From positions 1,364,001 to 1,428,000 of the forward strand of contig NZ_JBNAGG010000001.1 of NCBI RefSeq assembly GCF_049801075.1: DNA of 64,000 nt, read 5' to 3'. Below are positions 51,218-60,456 of this stretch, one piece after another; position 1 is the stretch's first letter, and each line of letters opens with the position of its first letter. Made by a program: the position numbers and the translations under genes. The stretch comes from Maritalea sp049801075. GTDB lineage: Bacteria > Pseudomonadota > Alphaproteobacteria > Rhizobiales > Devosiaceae. Below the pieces are notes generated by a model. The model was given only the letters and a program-made list of their open reading frames with translations. It searched no databases and was not told where the DNA came from.

Positions 51218-53037
51218 ATGAAGGCCGCAACTACGTCCTGGCAATCGGGTTGTCGATTTTGGTGCTGGTGGGTTGGCAATATTTTGTTGCCGGGCCGCAA
51301 TTGGAAAAAGCCCAACGACAAGCGGAACTTGCTGCGCAGCAACAGCAAACCAACTCAGAAACAGCAGACTTGCCAACACCTTCAGCGGATGGTGGCACTG
51401 GCGAGATCGCCGCACCAACGGCGGCCCTGACGGGCAGTCGGGATGAAGTGATCGCCCAAGGCGATCGCGTTTCAATTGAAACAGTAGCGTTGACTGGCTC
51501 GATCAATTTGACTGGCGGCCGTATCGATGATTTGCGCTTGAAGCGCTATCACGAAACGGTGGATGACAGCAGCCCAATCATCACGCTCTTGTCTCCAGAA
51601 GGCACGCCAGAGCCCTACTTTGTGGAACAAGGCTGGGTAAGCGCCACCGGCTCAACAGCGAATTTGCCGAAATCTGATACACAGTGGCAAGTGGTTGGCA
51701 ATCAGACTCTTTCTGTCGACAACGACGTTACGTTGCAGTTCGATAATGGCAATGGCCAAATCTTTAAGCGCACATTCAATGTGGATGAAAACTATCTCTT
51801 CACAGTGACACAGACTGTTGAAAACAACGGTTCTGGCGATATTGCACTTTTCCCTTATTCCCGCGTGACACGCCAAGAAACACCGCAAACCTCCGGCTTT
51901 TTCATTTTGCATGAAGGTCCAATCGGCGTGTTGTCAGATAACAATCTGATTGAATTGTCATATGGTGATTTGGCTGAAGAGAGCCGCAAAGATTATTCTT
52001 CAAATGGCGGTTGGCTTGGCTTCACCGATAAATATTGGGCCACAGCTGTTGTGCCGACACCGGACACATCGGTGAATGCCCGTTTCTCTCACCGTTTGGC
52101 CAATGGCCGCCCCACCTATCAATCAAGCTTTGTGGCGCAAGACCCTGTTGTGATTGGCGCAAGCCAAACCGGCAGCTTCAAAAGCCATGTGTTTGCAGGT
52201 GCGAAGGTTGAAGAATATATCGATGGATACGAGCAAAATCTTGGTTTTGATCGGTTTGAGCTTTTGATTGACTGGGGTTGGTTCCACTTCATCACCAAGC
52301 CAATCTTTTACTTGATCCGTTTCCTCAATGGCATCTTGGGCAATTTCGGCCTCGCTATTTTGGCAGTGACCGTCATCATCAAAGCTTTGTTCTTCTGGTT
52401 CGCGAACAAGTCCTACGCTTCAATGGCCGCAATGAAAAAAGTGCAGCCTGAGATGAAAGAAATCCAAGAGCGCCATAAAGATGATCGCATGCAGCAACAG
52501 CAAGCGATGATGGAGCTCTACAAGCGCGAAAAGATCAACCCGATGAGTGGTTGCTGGCCGGTATTGATCCAGATCCCAGTGTTCTTCTCGCTCTATAAAG
52601 TGTTGTTCGTAACCATCGAAATGCGCCATGCGCCGTTCTTTGGCTGGATTCAGGATTTGGCGTCACCAGACCCGACCAATATCTTCAACTTGTTCGGCTT
52701 GTTGCCGTTTGACCCAACGGGCTTGCCATTGTTGGGCGGCTTCTTGGCGTTGGGCGCTTGGCCATTGATCATGGGTATCACCATGTTCGTGCAAATGCGT
52801 TTGAACCCTCCGCCAGCAGACCCAACACAAGCTGCGATCTTTGCGTGGATGCCAGTTATCTTTACCTTCATGTTGGCAGGCTTCCCTGCCGGTTTGGTGA
52901 TCTACTGGGCATGGAACAACTTCCTCTCCATTCTGCAGCAATATGTGATCATGCGTCGCCATGGCGTGGATGTTGACCTGTTCGGCAACATCGCCGCCTC
53001 CTTCAAGCGGAAGAAGCCTGAAGAAGAAGCGAAGTAA
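51214..53037 (+). CDS. yidC: Membrane protein insertase YidC
   Basis: Inserts and folds inner-membrane proteins with or without SecYEG. 607 residues: N-terminal membrane segment (NYVLAIGLSILVLVGWQYF), a Gln/Ser/Thr-rich linker, periplasmic beta domain about 90-350, then the 60KD_IMP core with LAILAVTVIIKALFFWFANK, PMSGCWPVLIQIPVFFSLYK and FTFMLAGFPAGLVIYWAWNN; basic tail KRKKPEEEAK. A terminator follows, splitting it from the next genes. Confidence 0.97.
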   Translation: MNEGRNYVLAIGLSILVLVGWQYFVAGPQLEKAQRQAELAAQQQQTNSETADLPTPSADGGTGEIAAPTAALTGSRDEVIAQGDRVSIETVALTGSINLTGGRIDDLRLKRYHETVDDSSPIITLLSPEGTPEPYFVEQGWVSATGSTANLPKSDTQWQVVGNQTLSVDNDVTLQFDNGNGQIFKRTFNVDENYLFTVTQTVENNGSGDIALFPYSRVTRQETPQTSGFFILHEGPIGVLSDNNLIELSYGDLAEESRKDYSSNGGWLGFTDKYWATAVVPTPDTSVNARFSHRLANGRPTYQSSFVAQDPVVIGASQTGSFKSHVFAGAKVEEYIDGYEQNLGFDRFELLIDWGWFHFITKPIFYLIRFLNGILGNFGLAILAVTVIIKALFFWFANKSYASMAAMKKVQPEMKEIQERHKDDRMQQQQAMMELYKREKINPMSGCWPVLIQIPVFFSLYKVLFVTIEMRHAPFFGWIQDLASPDPTNIFNLFGLLPFDPTGLPLLGGFLALGAWPLIMGITMFVQMRLNPPPADPTQAAIFAWMPVIFTFMLAGFPAGLVIYWAWNNFLSILQQYVIMRRHGVDVDLFGNIAASFKRKKPEEEAK

Positions 53038-53051
53038 TTGACGATCTAAAA

Positions 53052-53076
53052 TGAGGCGGCTAACTTAGCCGCCTCA
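53052..53076 (+). terminator. Terminator after yidC
   Basis: Perfect stem of nine or more base pairs TGAGGCGGC / GCCGCCTCA with a TAACTTA loop, followed by ATTGTTT; 15 bases after the stop. Confidence 0.78.
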
Positions 53077-53175
53077 ATTGTTTAAAGGGTAGGCTCAGCC
53101 AATGATTCAATAACCGTACAACCGCGATCGCTGCGGACGCGCAATTTGCTCACACACTTTTGCAAAGGACAGCCT

Positions 53176-53826
53176 ATGTACGGCCCGAATCCGAATACCC
53201 CTTTTCCGATCAAAGATCTTGATCGGATCGTCTTCTTGAAAAATCATATCACCAACCCGCACATCGAAGTCGGGGACTTTACCTATTATGACGATGGTGA
53301 CAAACCGCAGGATTTTGAACAGCGCAATGTTCAATATCACTTCGAATTTGTTGGCGATAAGCTAATCATCGGCAAGTTTTGTGCACTGGCGCAAGGGTGT
53401 CAATTCATCATGAATGGAGCCAATCATTTAATGGATGGCTTCTCGACCTACCCCTTCCAGATCTTCTCAAAAGATTGGGCAGCAGGCTTCAATAGTGCTG
53501 AGTGGGTGGAGAACACCAAAGGTGATACCACCATCGGCCATGATGTTTGGATTGGTCGTGAAGCGACCATCATGCCCGGCGTGACCATTGGCAATGGCGC
53601 CATCATTGGCAGCAAGGCCGTTGTGGCCAAAGATGTACCAGCCTACGCCATCGTGGTGGGCAATCCCGCGCGCACGGTAAAAATGCGATTTAGCGATGAC
53701 GTCATCGCGCGACTTGAGCAGATTGCTTGGTGGCATTGGTCGGTGGAAAAGATTACAAAGCACAGAGATGCGATAATGGGTGCCGATATCGCCCAGTTAG
53801 AAAAGGCAAGCTTAGACGATGACTGA
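53176..53826 (+). CDS. CatB/Vat-type xenobiotic O-acetyltransferase
   Basis: 216-residue left-handed beta-helix acetyltransferase. ATG at 53176 sits eight bases after AAGGA; an upstream TTG is less likely. Typical of the XAT group: DFTYYDD, KLIIGKFCALAQGCQFIMNG, the catalytic His in NGANHLMDGFSTYPF, and the hexapeptide repeats TTIGHDVWIGREATIMPGVT with IGNGAIIGSKAVVAKDVPAY. Relatives inactivate chloramphenicol or streptogramin A, but many chromosomal members have unknown substrates. It overlaps engB by eight bases, inserted where engB usually follows yidC directly. Confidence 0.9.
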   Translation: MYGPNPNTPFPIKDLDRIVFLKNHITNPHIEVGDFTYYDDGDKPQDFEQRNVQYHFEFVGDKLIIGKFCALAQGCQFIMNGANHLMDGFSTYPFQIFSKDWAAGFNSAEWVENTKGDTTIGHDVWIGREATIMPGVTIGNGAIIGSKAVVAKDVPAYAIVVGNPARTVKMRFSDDVIARLEQIAWWHWSVEKITKHRDAIMGADIAQLEKASLDDD

Positions 53827-54457
53827 ATATACACCTGCACAATTGGAAGCCGGTCGCCTGCTGTTCGCACGCCCTTGGAATTTCATCAAGGGGTGCGTGC
53901 GCATTGACGACCTGCCGCCAACAGATTGCACGGAGATCGCGTTTGCGGGCCGTTCAAATGTGGGCAAGTCATCTTTGATCAATGCATTGACCGGGCGTGT
54001 TAACCTCGCCCGGACCTCCAACACACCTGGGCGCACGCAAGAGCTGAATATCTTTGAAGCTAATGATGCACCGGTGCGCATTGTCGATATGCCAGGCTAT
54101 GGATTTGCGAAGGCGCCAAAGAAGACCGTGGAAACATGGACCAAACTCATCCATGCCTATTTGAAAGGCCGCCCAAACCTACGGCGTGTATTTGTGCTCA
54201 TTGATGGTCGTCACGGGCCGAAACCTGCTGACGAGACTGTTATGAACGAGCTGGATGGGGCAGCGGTTTCCTACCAGATCGTCATCACAAAAGCCGACAA
54301 ACCCAAAGCTGCCGAACTTGAGAAGGTGATTGCCCTCACCAGCAATATCATCTCCAAGCATGGCGCTGCGCATCCTGAAATGTTGATTACTTCATCTGAA
54401 AAGAAGGATGGCATTGATGAATTGCGTGCAGTGATCGCGCAATTGTTAGTGAGCTAG
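53819..54457 (+). CDS. engB: Ribosome biogenesis GTPase EngB (YihA/YsxC)
   Basis: Essential GTPase for 50S assembly. 212 residues: G1 AGRSNVGKSSLIN, G2 TSNTPGRTQ, G3 DMPGYGFAKA, G4 ITKADKPK. Start overlaps the acetyltransferase gene by eight bases. The GGDEF-EAL gene lies tail-to-tail, seven bases away. Confidence 0.95.
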   Translation: MTEYTPAQLEAGRLLFARPWNFIKGCVRIDDLPPTDCTEIAFAGRSNVGKSSLINALTGRVNLARTSNTPGRTQELNIFEANDAPVRIVDMPGYGFAKAPKKTVETWTKLIHAYLKGRPNLRRVFVLIDGRHGPKPADETVMNELDGAAVSYQIVITKADKPKAAELEKVIALTSNIISKHGAAHPEMLITSSEKKDGIDELRAVIAQLLVS

Positions 54458-54464
54458 CATCCGC

Positions 54465-57155
54465 CTAAAGTGAGGCAGTTTTCCGTAGTTGTGCTTCTGA
54501 TTGCTGGTCTTTAACAAAGCGCGCCATATCGTCAGCGGGCATTGGACGCCCGAATAGATAACCTTGGAAAGCGTCGCAGCCAAGCAAGCGCAAGATGCGC
54601 ACTTGGTCTTCTTTTTCCACGCCCTCTGCCAACACCTCAATATTGAGGGATTTACCCATATCGATGATGGATTTAATAAGGCGACGTTGCTCTGCTGACT
54701 GGGTGAGCGGTGCAACAAATTGGCGGTCAATTTTCAATCGCTTCGGATGCAACCGCAACAGCCCCACAATTGACGCGTGGCCTGTGCCGAAATCATCAAT
54801 ATCAATGTCGATGCCCATATCCTGAATGCGGGCGAGGTTCTCATCAACAATCTTTTTCGACTCATCAAGGAAGATCGTTTCGACCAATTCAAATGTGATT
54901 TGGCCTGGCTTGATGTCGAATTGAGAAAGATTTTTTATCAGGTCCTCATCTTCCAATCGACTAGAAGACACGTTAACTGATGCATTGGGCACATCGAGCC
55001 CTTGGGCACGCCATGTGCTCATATCGTCCAACACACGTTGCAACATGATGTGATCGAGCTTGTCCATCACATTCAGCTCTTGTGCCGCACTCATAAACTC
55101 AAATGGAGACAGCACACCTTTGGAAGGATGTTTCCAGCGCGCCAGTGCTTCCACGCCGATAATCTCGAGCGTGTGAGCATCAAATTGTGGCTGGTAATAA
55201 GGGACGAATTGAGATTGCTCGATGCCGCGCAAGATTTCATCCGCCAATTCACGCGACTCAACAATGCTGGTTTGTAGCTCATCGGTGAAGAAGGAATAGC
55301 AGTTTCGGCCATCTTGCTTGGCGCGATATAGCGCAATGTCTGAACGGACCAAGAGACTTGCATATTCAACATCATTATCTGGCGTACATGCAATGCCGAT
55401 GCTGGCGCCAAAACGACAGACTTGGCCTTCGAAATTTAACGGTTGATTGGCGGCATCAATAATGCGTTTGGCCAACTCAGCAAGTATGTCCAGATTGCCA
55501 TCGCATGGCATGACCACAACAAATTCGTCGCCACCAACACGGCCGATAAATCCCTCTTTCGGGGCGTTGGAGCGCAGCGCACTCGCAAAATGGCAAAGGG
55601 TGGCATCGCCAGCCCGGTGACCAAGTGTATCGTTGATTTGCTTAAATCTGTCCAAATCGATCGACAATATGGCGAGGCCCATATCATCGCTCATTTTTTC
55701 CTGCATTTTGCTCAAATGTTGATCCAGCAACCGCCGGTTTGGCAAACCAGTCAGTTCATCATGCATCGCCAGATGTTCGATTTTCTGGTGCGCAGATTTG
55801 AGCTCAGCATTCTTGCCCTCAGCTTGCTTTTTCGCGTTCATCAACGCGTTTTTCATCTCAACTTCGTCAGTGACGTCCCAATTTACGCCGACCATTTTAG
55901 GGTCGCCGCCCTCGGGATGATAATAAGAGCAACGCGATTGAAGATGACGAACTTCACCTTTCGCAGTGATAATTCTAAATTGAGAATTCAAATTGCCTTT
56001 TTCCGTTATGGCAACTTGGAACTCTCGCTTTGCGCGTTCCAAATCTTCAGGATGTAGCGCTTCTTCCCAGTCTCTACCCGAGCGGATATAGATGCAATCG
56101 TCAAAGCCAAACAGTGCGTTTGTGCGGTCGTCCCATACATTTTCACCGGTACTCAAATTGGTTTCCCACACGCCAATCGCCGATGCAGACAAGGCCACAC
56201 GCAAACGCTCGTGCAACAACTCAAGCTGCTGCTCCCGTGTTTCCAACTCTTGGTTTTGTTGCCCGCGCAGGCGGATCAGATGGCCTGTATATAGAAGCGG
56301 CACAACAATAATCAGCAAAACGATGGCCAGGACGGAACGCAATTGCCAAGCGTTTGGTGCGGTATCTGCCCACCCATTTTTGGGCGTTGCCAACATTGTC
56401 CAACTGCCAGAAGGCAAATTGACCTTTACAGATATCGGGTTGTCGCGCACCAGCCCTTCATTGCCATAAAAAATCCGCCCGCTATCGCCCAGGCCGTCTT
56501 CACCCCTCAACGCAATGTCGAGCATCAATTTCTCATCCAACAAGCCACTGGCTTCATAAAGGCGGTCAGCATCGATCACGGCAGAAACGATGCCCCAAAA
56601 TTCTTTTTGGCCGGTAAAATGATTTAGAAAGACCGGATAGCGCCCAATGAAGCCAGTGCCACCTTGCACCAAATCAACTGGGCCAGCCAAAATTAGCTCG
56701 CTCGAATCACGGGCACGCAAAGCTGCATCGCGCTGGGCTTCATTTTCCAAATAATCGAGACCGATGACGCTTTCATTACCAACAAACGGGTAGATCATTT
56801 TGACCTTTAGGTCTGGCGCGCCTGCCAGCACCCGCAATTGCTCAGAATCATCAAACAGAGCGCGGGCCAAAAAGGAAAAGCGCACCTGCCCCATATCTGG
56901 CTCAGATGCGATCACACTGACCAAGCCTTTTACAAGCTGCAGGTTCGAATTGACCTTATGTTCAAGCTCAGCCCGCACGAGGCTGGCACTTGCCAACACC
57001 TCATTGCGCTGCTCTTGCAGGTAAACGCGATTGCGCTGGTCTTCAACAAATATCCAAAAGAAGGAGAAAAAGACAACACAAATCAGAGCCGGCATATTGG
57101 TAAAATGCCAGATCGAATTGCGCCAGAAGCCGCTATTTTGCCCCTGCTTTTTCAC
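54465..57155 (-). CDS. Membrane GGDEF-EAL protein with CHASE-type and PAS sensing
   Basis: Dual cyclic-di-GMP enzyme of 896 residues. Membrane segment about 16-36; CHASE-like periplasmic domain about 70-255 (DLKVKMIYPFVGNESVIGLD); second membrane segment 275-298; PAS about 320-440; GGDEF about 460-620 with intact GRVGGDEFVVVM; EAL about 640-885 with intact GVEALARWKHP, FELVETIF, DDFGTGHAS, LKIDRQFV and AEGVEKEDQ. Both active sites look complete, so net activity depends on signal. Single gene inserted between engB and argB. Confidence 0.94.
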   Translation of the reverse strand: MKKQGQNSGFWRNSIWHFTNMPALICVVFFSFFWIFVEDQRNRVYLQEQRNEVLASASLVRAELEHKVNSNLQLVKGLVSVIASEPDMGQVRFSFLARALFDDSEQLRVLAGAPDLKVKMIYPFVGNESVIGLDYLENEAQRDAALRARDSSELILAGPVDLVQGGTGFIGRYPVFLNHFTGQKEFWGIVSAVIDADRLYEASGLLDEKLMLDIALRGEDGLGDSGRIFYGNEGLVRDNPISVKVNLPSGSWTMLATPKNGWADTAPNAWQLRSVLAIVLLIIVVPLLYTGHLIRLRGQQNQELETREQQLELLHERLRVALSASAIGVWETNLSTGENVWDDRTNALFGFDDCIYIRSGRDWEEALHPEDLERAKREFQVAITEKGNLNSQFRIITAKGEVRHLQSRCSYYHPEGGDPKMVGVNWDVTDEVEMKNALMNAKKQAEGKNAELKSAHQKIEHLAMHDELTGLPNRRLLDQHLSKMQEKMSDDMGLAILSIDLDRFKQINDTLGHRAGDATLCHFASALRSNAPKEGFIGRVGGDEFVVVMPCDGNLDILAELAKRIIDAANQPLNFEGQVCRFGASIGIACTPDNDVEYASLLVRSDIALYRAKQDGRNCYSFFTDELQTSIVESRELADEILRGIEQSQFVPYYQPQFDAHTLEIIGVEALARWKHPSKGVLSPFEFMSAAQELNVMDKLDHIMLQRVLDDMSTWRAQGLDVPNASVNVSSSRLEDEDLIKNLSQFDIKPGQITFELVETIFLDESKKIVDENLARIQDMGIDIDIDDFGTGHASIVGLLRLHPKRLKIDRQFVAPLTQSAEQRRLIKSIIDMGKSLNIEVLAEGVEKEDQVRILRLLGCDAFQGYLFGRPMPADDMARFVKDQQSEAQLRKTASL

Positions 57156-57217
57156 TGTTTAGGCTGCCTTGTTTTTCATATTCTTGGCAGCATATATAAG
57201 CGATGCTTAAATTTTGA

Positions 57218-57949
57218 TTATATTTTGGCTGTTTTGGTTACATTTTCGCGGAAAAACTCAGCAAACATTTTCCCCAGCTCAGCGGCAGAAGATGGGGTTT
57301 TAAGCGAGGCCAAGGCTTGGTCTGCGTCAGCAGGATCAAAAACAACATGCTTGCGCTTGGTGAACAATGTTTCAGAGAAATCATCATCAAACTCAGGGTG
57401 AGGTTGCACGCTGATCGCGGGCCCTTCCGGATAGTATAAACCTGCAAAAGGCGTGAAGTCGCTTTTTGCAATGATTTGCGCTGCCGGTGGTTGGGTCAAG
57501 ACCTGATCCTGATGCGAGGCAGTGATGTGGACCTGATCAGCGGTTGCCTTCAAATGCGCAGGTGCATTTTGCAGATGATAGGTGTGACGCCCAACACCCC
57601 AGCCTTTTTCAGATTTGCCCGCATGGCCACCGAGCGCTTCGGCCATAATTTGGTGGCCAAAACAGATACCCGCCATCGGGATATGGTGATCATAGGCGTC
57701 GCGAATAAATGCTTTCAGCGGTGCAATCCATGGCAGCGGATCATAGACACCATGCGAGCTGCCTGTGATGAGCACAGCTTCAACTTGGTTCAAAGATGGC
57801 AACGGCTCATCTTCCACCACGCTGATGATCTCATACTCAAACTCTCCCCCAGCCCGCTTGAGCATCGTTTGCATCATTTCGCCATAGGTTGGGAAATCGT
57901 CGCGCATGGGTTCAGGCACAAGGCCGGTTTGCAGAATGGTGATTTTCAT
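57218..57949 (-). CDS. Class I glutamine amidotransferase-like protein
   Basis: 243 residues, start ATG at 57949 (MKITILQTGLVPE). The in-frame upstream stretch lies over argB and is not real. GATase triad: Cys in GICFGHQIMAEALGG, His and Glu in VQPHPEF. No synthetase domain attached; it resembles GMP-synthase-like amidotransferases such as YfeJ, which may act on gamma-glutamyl compounds. Divergent from argB over 135 bases; a link to arginine or glutamine metabolism is only a guess. Confidence 0.87.
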   Translation of the reverse strand: MKITILQTGLVPEPMRDDFPTYGEMMQTMLKRAGGEFEYEIISVVEDEPLPSLNQVEAVLITGSSHGVYDPLPWIAPLKAFIRDAYDHHIPMAGICFGHQIMAEALGGHAGKSEKGWGVGRHTYHLQNAPAHLKATADQVHITASHQDQVLTQPPAAQIIAKSDFTPFAGLYYPEGPAISVQPHPEFDDDFSETLFTKRKHVVFDPADADQALASLKTPSSAAELGKMFAEFFRENVTKTAKI

Positions 57950-57987
57950 AAAAGCTATCCTCGAACAATCGCGAGCATCTAAGACTA

Positions 57988-58017
57988 TTGACTTTTGCAT
58001 GACAAGAGGGGTTTTAA
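57988..58017 (+). promoter_or_regulatory. Possible argB promoter
   Basis: TTGACT (57988-57993), 18-base spacer, TTTTAA (58012-58017), about 70 bases before argB. Confidence 0.4.
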
Positions 58018-58084
58018 GGTCTGGACAAAGCGGGACGAACCTGCACGATAGGCACAACACAATCATCAAGGAATCCCCACATCC

Positions 58085-59002
58085 ATGACGAGCGAACCCA
58101 AGCCGGATAAAACCAAAGAAGCCGCCATTTTGGCCCAAGCCTTGCCTTATATGCTGCGCTATGATGACCGCGTTGTGGTGGTGAAATATGGCGGCCATGC
58201 CATGGGCGATGAACATCTGGCGCGGGCTTTTGCGCGGGACATTGTGTTGCTGCGCCAATCTGGCGTGCACCCGATTGTGGTGCATGGTGGCGGGCCGCAA
58301 ATCGGCAAAATGCTTGAGCGCTTGAACATTCAATCTGAATTTAAAGATGGCTTGCGGGTGACCGATCAAGCCACTGTTGACGTGGTGGAAATGGTGCTCG
58401 CTGGGGCGATCAACAAACAGATCGTGACGGCCATCACCCAAGAAGGTGGCCGGGCCATTGGCCTTTGCGGCAAAGACGCGAACATGGTGACTGCCAAGAA
58501 ACTGCGCCGCACCCAGATGGACCCGGACAGCAATATTGAACGCATTGTTGATCTTGGTTTTGTGGGCGAGCCAAGCGACGTGAAACCTGAGATTTTGCAT
58601 CGGTTGATCTCTGAAGAAATTATCCCGGTGATTGCGCCCATTGCTGCTGGCAAAAAGGGCGACACATTCAACATTAATGCCGACACATTTGCTGGAGCAA
58701 TCGCTTCCGCCATGGACGCAAAACGCTTTTTGCTGCTGACCGATGTTGAGGGCGTTTTGGGCGGTGATGGCGAGCTGATTGCAGATATAGATGTGGATGG
58801 CGCACGCAAATTGATCAAAGATGGTGTTGCCAAAGGTGGCATGATTCCGAAGCTGGAAACAGCCATCTCAGCCGCTGAAAATGGTGTTGAAGCTGTCGTG
58901 ATCGTGAATGGCAAAACCGAGCATGCGGTGCTGTTGGAATTGTTCACCGAACATGGCGCGGGCACGTTGATTCACAAGAACAATGAAGAGGTTGCTGTTT
59001 AA
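58085..59002 (+). CDS. argB: Acetylglutamate kinase
   Basis: Second step of arginine synthesis. 305 residues of the amino-acid kinase fold: VVVKYGGHAMGD, IVVHGGGPQIGKMLERLN, ITQEGGRAIGLCGKDANM, NINADTFAGAIA, LLTDVEGVLG and GGMIPKLETAISA. Ribosome site AAGGA about 13 bases upstream. The TAA overlaps the next ATG by one base. Confidence 0.97.
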   Translation: MTSEPKPDKTKEAAILAQALPYMLRYDDRVVVVKYGGHAMGDEHLARAFARDIVLLRQSGVHPIVVHGGGPQIGKMLERLNIQSEFKDGLRVTDQATVDVVEMVLAGAINKQIVTAITQEGGRAIGLCGKDANMVTAKKLRRTQMDPDSNIERIVDLGFVGEPSDVKPEILHRLISEEIIPVIAPIAAGKKGDTFNINADTFAGAIASAMDAKRFLLLTDVEGVLGGDGELIADIDVDGARKLIKDGVAKGGMIPKLETAISAAENGVEAVVIVNGKTEHAVLLELFTEHGAGTLIHKNNEEVAV

Positions 59003-59691
59003 TGCCCCTTTCGCATGTCGACTGTTGGATCTTTGATCTCGACAATACGCTTTATCCTCGCACCTGCCGCTTGTTTGACCAGATCGACAAGCTGATCACC
59101 GCTTATGTGGTGGATGTGACCGGGTATGATTGGGCCGATGCGCGCAAATTGCAGAAGGAATTTTTTGCAGAATATGGCACCACATTGAGCGGCCTGATGG
59201 CCACGCGCAATGTGGACCCACACCATTATTTGCAAAAGGTGCATGATATTGACTATTCGCCCGTGGCACCTAACCCCGCTTTGATGGATGCGATCCGCGC
59301 TTTGCCGGGCCGCAAAATCATTTTCACCAATGCTGATCGTGGCCATGCGCAAAATGTGTTGAAGCGGTTGGGCGGTGAAGATGTGTTTGAGGATATTTTC
59401 GGCATTATCGAAGCCGAATTTGCGCCGAAGCCGCACAATAATTCCTACGAAAAATTCATCGCCAACCATGGTGTTGCGCCAACCAGTGCGGCCTTTTTTG
59501 AAGACATGGAAGTCAATTTGAAGGTGCCGCACAGCTTAGGCATGCGCACGGTGCATGTGGTGCCCGGCGCTGATTTTGACGGCAGCAAGCTGGAGCCCTT
59601 TGAGCTAGAGCGCAAGGATGATGAAGAGCATATTCATCACGTGACAGACGATCTAGGCACGTTTCTCAGCCCATTTGCGCGACAGGCTTAG
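59002..59691 (+). CDS. HAD-superfamily pyrimidine 5'-nucleotidase-type hydrolase
   Basis: 229 residues of the Sdt1/PyrN-like branch of the HAD family: IFDLDNTLYPRTC with nucleophile D12 and acid D14, IIFTNADRGHAQNVL, the Lys region EFAPKPHNNSYEKFI and FFEDMEVNLKVPHSLGM. Expected to dephosphorylate pyrimidine mononucleotides. In Rhizobiales it regularly follows argB. Coupled to argB; tail overlaps the WYL regulator gene by four bases (TTAG). Confidence 0.9.
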   Translation: MPLSHVDCWIFDLDNTLYPRTCRLFDQIDKLITAYVVDVTGYDWADARKLQKEFFAEYGTTLSGLMATRNVDPHHYLQKVHDIDYSPVAPNPALMDAIRALPGRKIIFTNADRGHAQNVLKRLGGEDVFEDIFGIIEAEFAPKPHNNSYEKFIANHGVAPTSAAFFEDMEVNLKVPHSLGMRTVHVVPGADFDGSKLEPFELERKDDEEHIHHVTDDLGTFLSPFARQA

Positions 59692-60368
59692 CCCTCAAAT
59701 CTTTTGAGATAGGTTTCCAAAGTTCGGTGCGGCGCGAGAGTGAATTTCTCGAGCTGCACTTGCATATTGTCAAACCGATCCATGCGGAAATCTCGAAAGT
59801 CCTGCCGGGAGACACACCATGCAGTCATCAGCCAGATGGGGCCAAAATTTGTGAGCGCCAATGGGTAGAGTTGACGCTCGCTCACTTTGTCGTCCAGCGC
59901 GCGATAGGTGACGCTCAAAATTCGTTTCTCGTCTATGGCCCTACGTGCCTGCCGCAGCTCTTTTTGCGGCATGGTGATGCCTTGAGGGGGCACCACCATC
60001 AAATGCGGGCTGTCCAATTTTTCCTGATGACTTTGCGGCACAGCATCGCGGATTTTGGCGAGCGCTTCTTTGGCAGCGGCCGACATGTCTTTGTCGGCAA
60101 TCAGCGCCAATGTTTTTGCCCCAAGTGCTAGCGCTTCCAGCTGTTCAAAGGTGAAGCTGAGCGGCGGCAGATCAAATTCATCACGCAGCATAAAACCCAC
60201 GCCGGGTTCGGAGTCGATTGGCGCGCCTGAGCCGATCAGATGCGCCATATCCCGATAGACGGAGCGTTTAGAAATCTCCAATTTTTCCGCAATTTGAAGC
60301 GCGGTGAGCGCACCATTGGCGGTGCGCATGATTTGGATGATGCGGAATAGGCGTTCGGCGCGGCGCAT
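59688..60368 (-). CDS. WYL-domain (YafY-type) transcriptional regulator
   Basis: 226 residues: N-terminal winged helix 1-60 (ERLFRIIQIMRTANGALTALQIAEKLEISKRSVYRD, seen in parts) and a C-terminal ligand-binding WYL region with RRAIDEKRILSVTYRALD and IWLMTAWCVSRQDFRDFRMDR. Divergent from the small ABM protein across 88 bases with a perfect palindrome TTGTGGCCACAA, so likely its repressor and autoregulator. Signal unknown. Confidence 0.9.
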   Translation of the reverse strand: MRRAERLFRIIQIMRTANGALTALQIAEKLEISKRSVYRDMAHLIGSGAPIDSEPGVGFMLRDEFDLPPLSFTFEQLEALALGAKTLALIADKDMSAAAKEALAKIRDAVPQSHQEKLDSPHLMVVPPQGITMPQKELRQARRAIDEKRILSVTYRALDDKVSERQLYPLALTNFGPIWLMTAWCVSRQDFRDFRMDRFDNMQVQLEKFTLAPHRTLETYLKRFEG

Positions 60369-60389
60369 AAATTAAATCCCAACTCAACA

Positions 60390-60401
60390 TTGTGGCCACA
60401 A
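60390..60401. promoter_or_regulatory. Palindromic operator between WYL regulator and ABM gene
   Basis: TTGTGGCCACAA, a perfect 12-base palindrome, with a further GTGGC half-site 11 bases downstream. It lies 22 bases from the regulator start and 56 from the ABM start, a classic place for a shared divergent operator. Confidence 0.6.
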
Positions 60402-60456
60402 GGGTGGCAACAGGGGAATGCTAAATCGCTTTCCATCAACAGGAAAGGAAAATCAA

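Noticed and set aside
57950..58600. Upstream extension of the amidotransferase to 460 residues
   Set aside because: The added part is antisense to argB and matches nothing, while MKITILQTGLVPE at 57949 is a normal family start.
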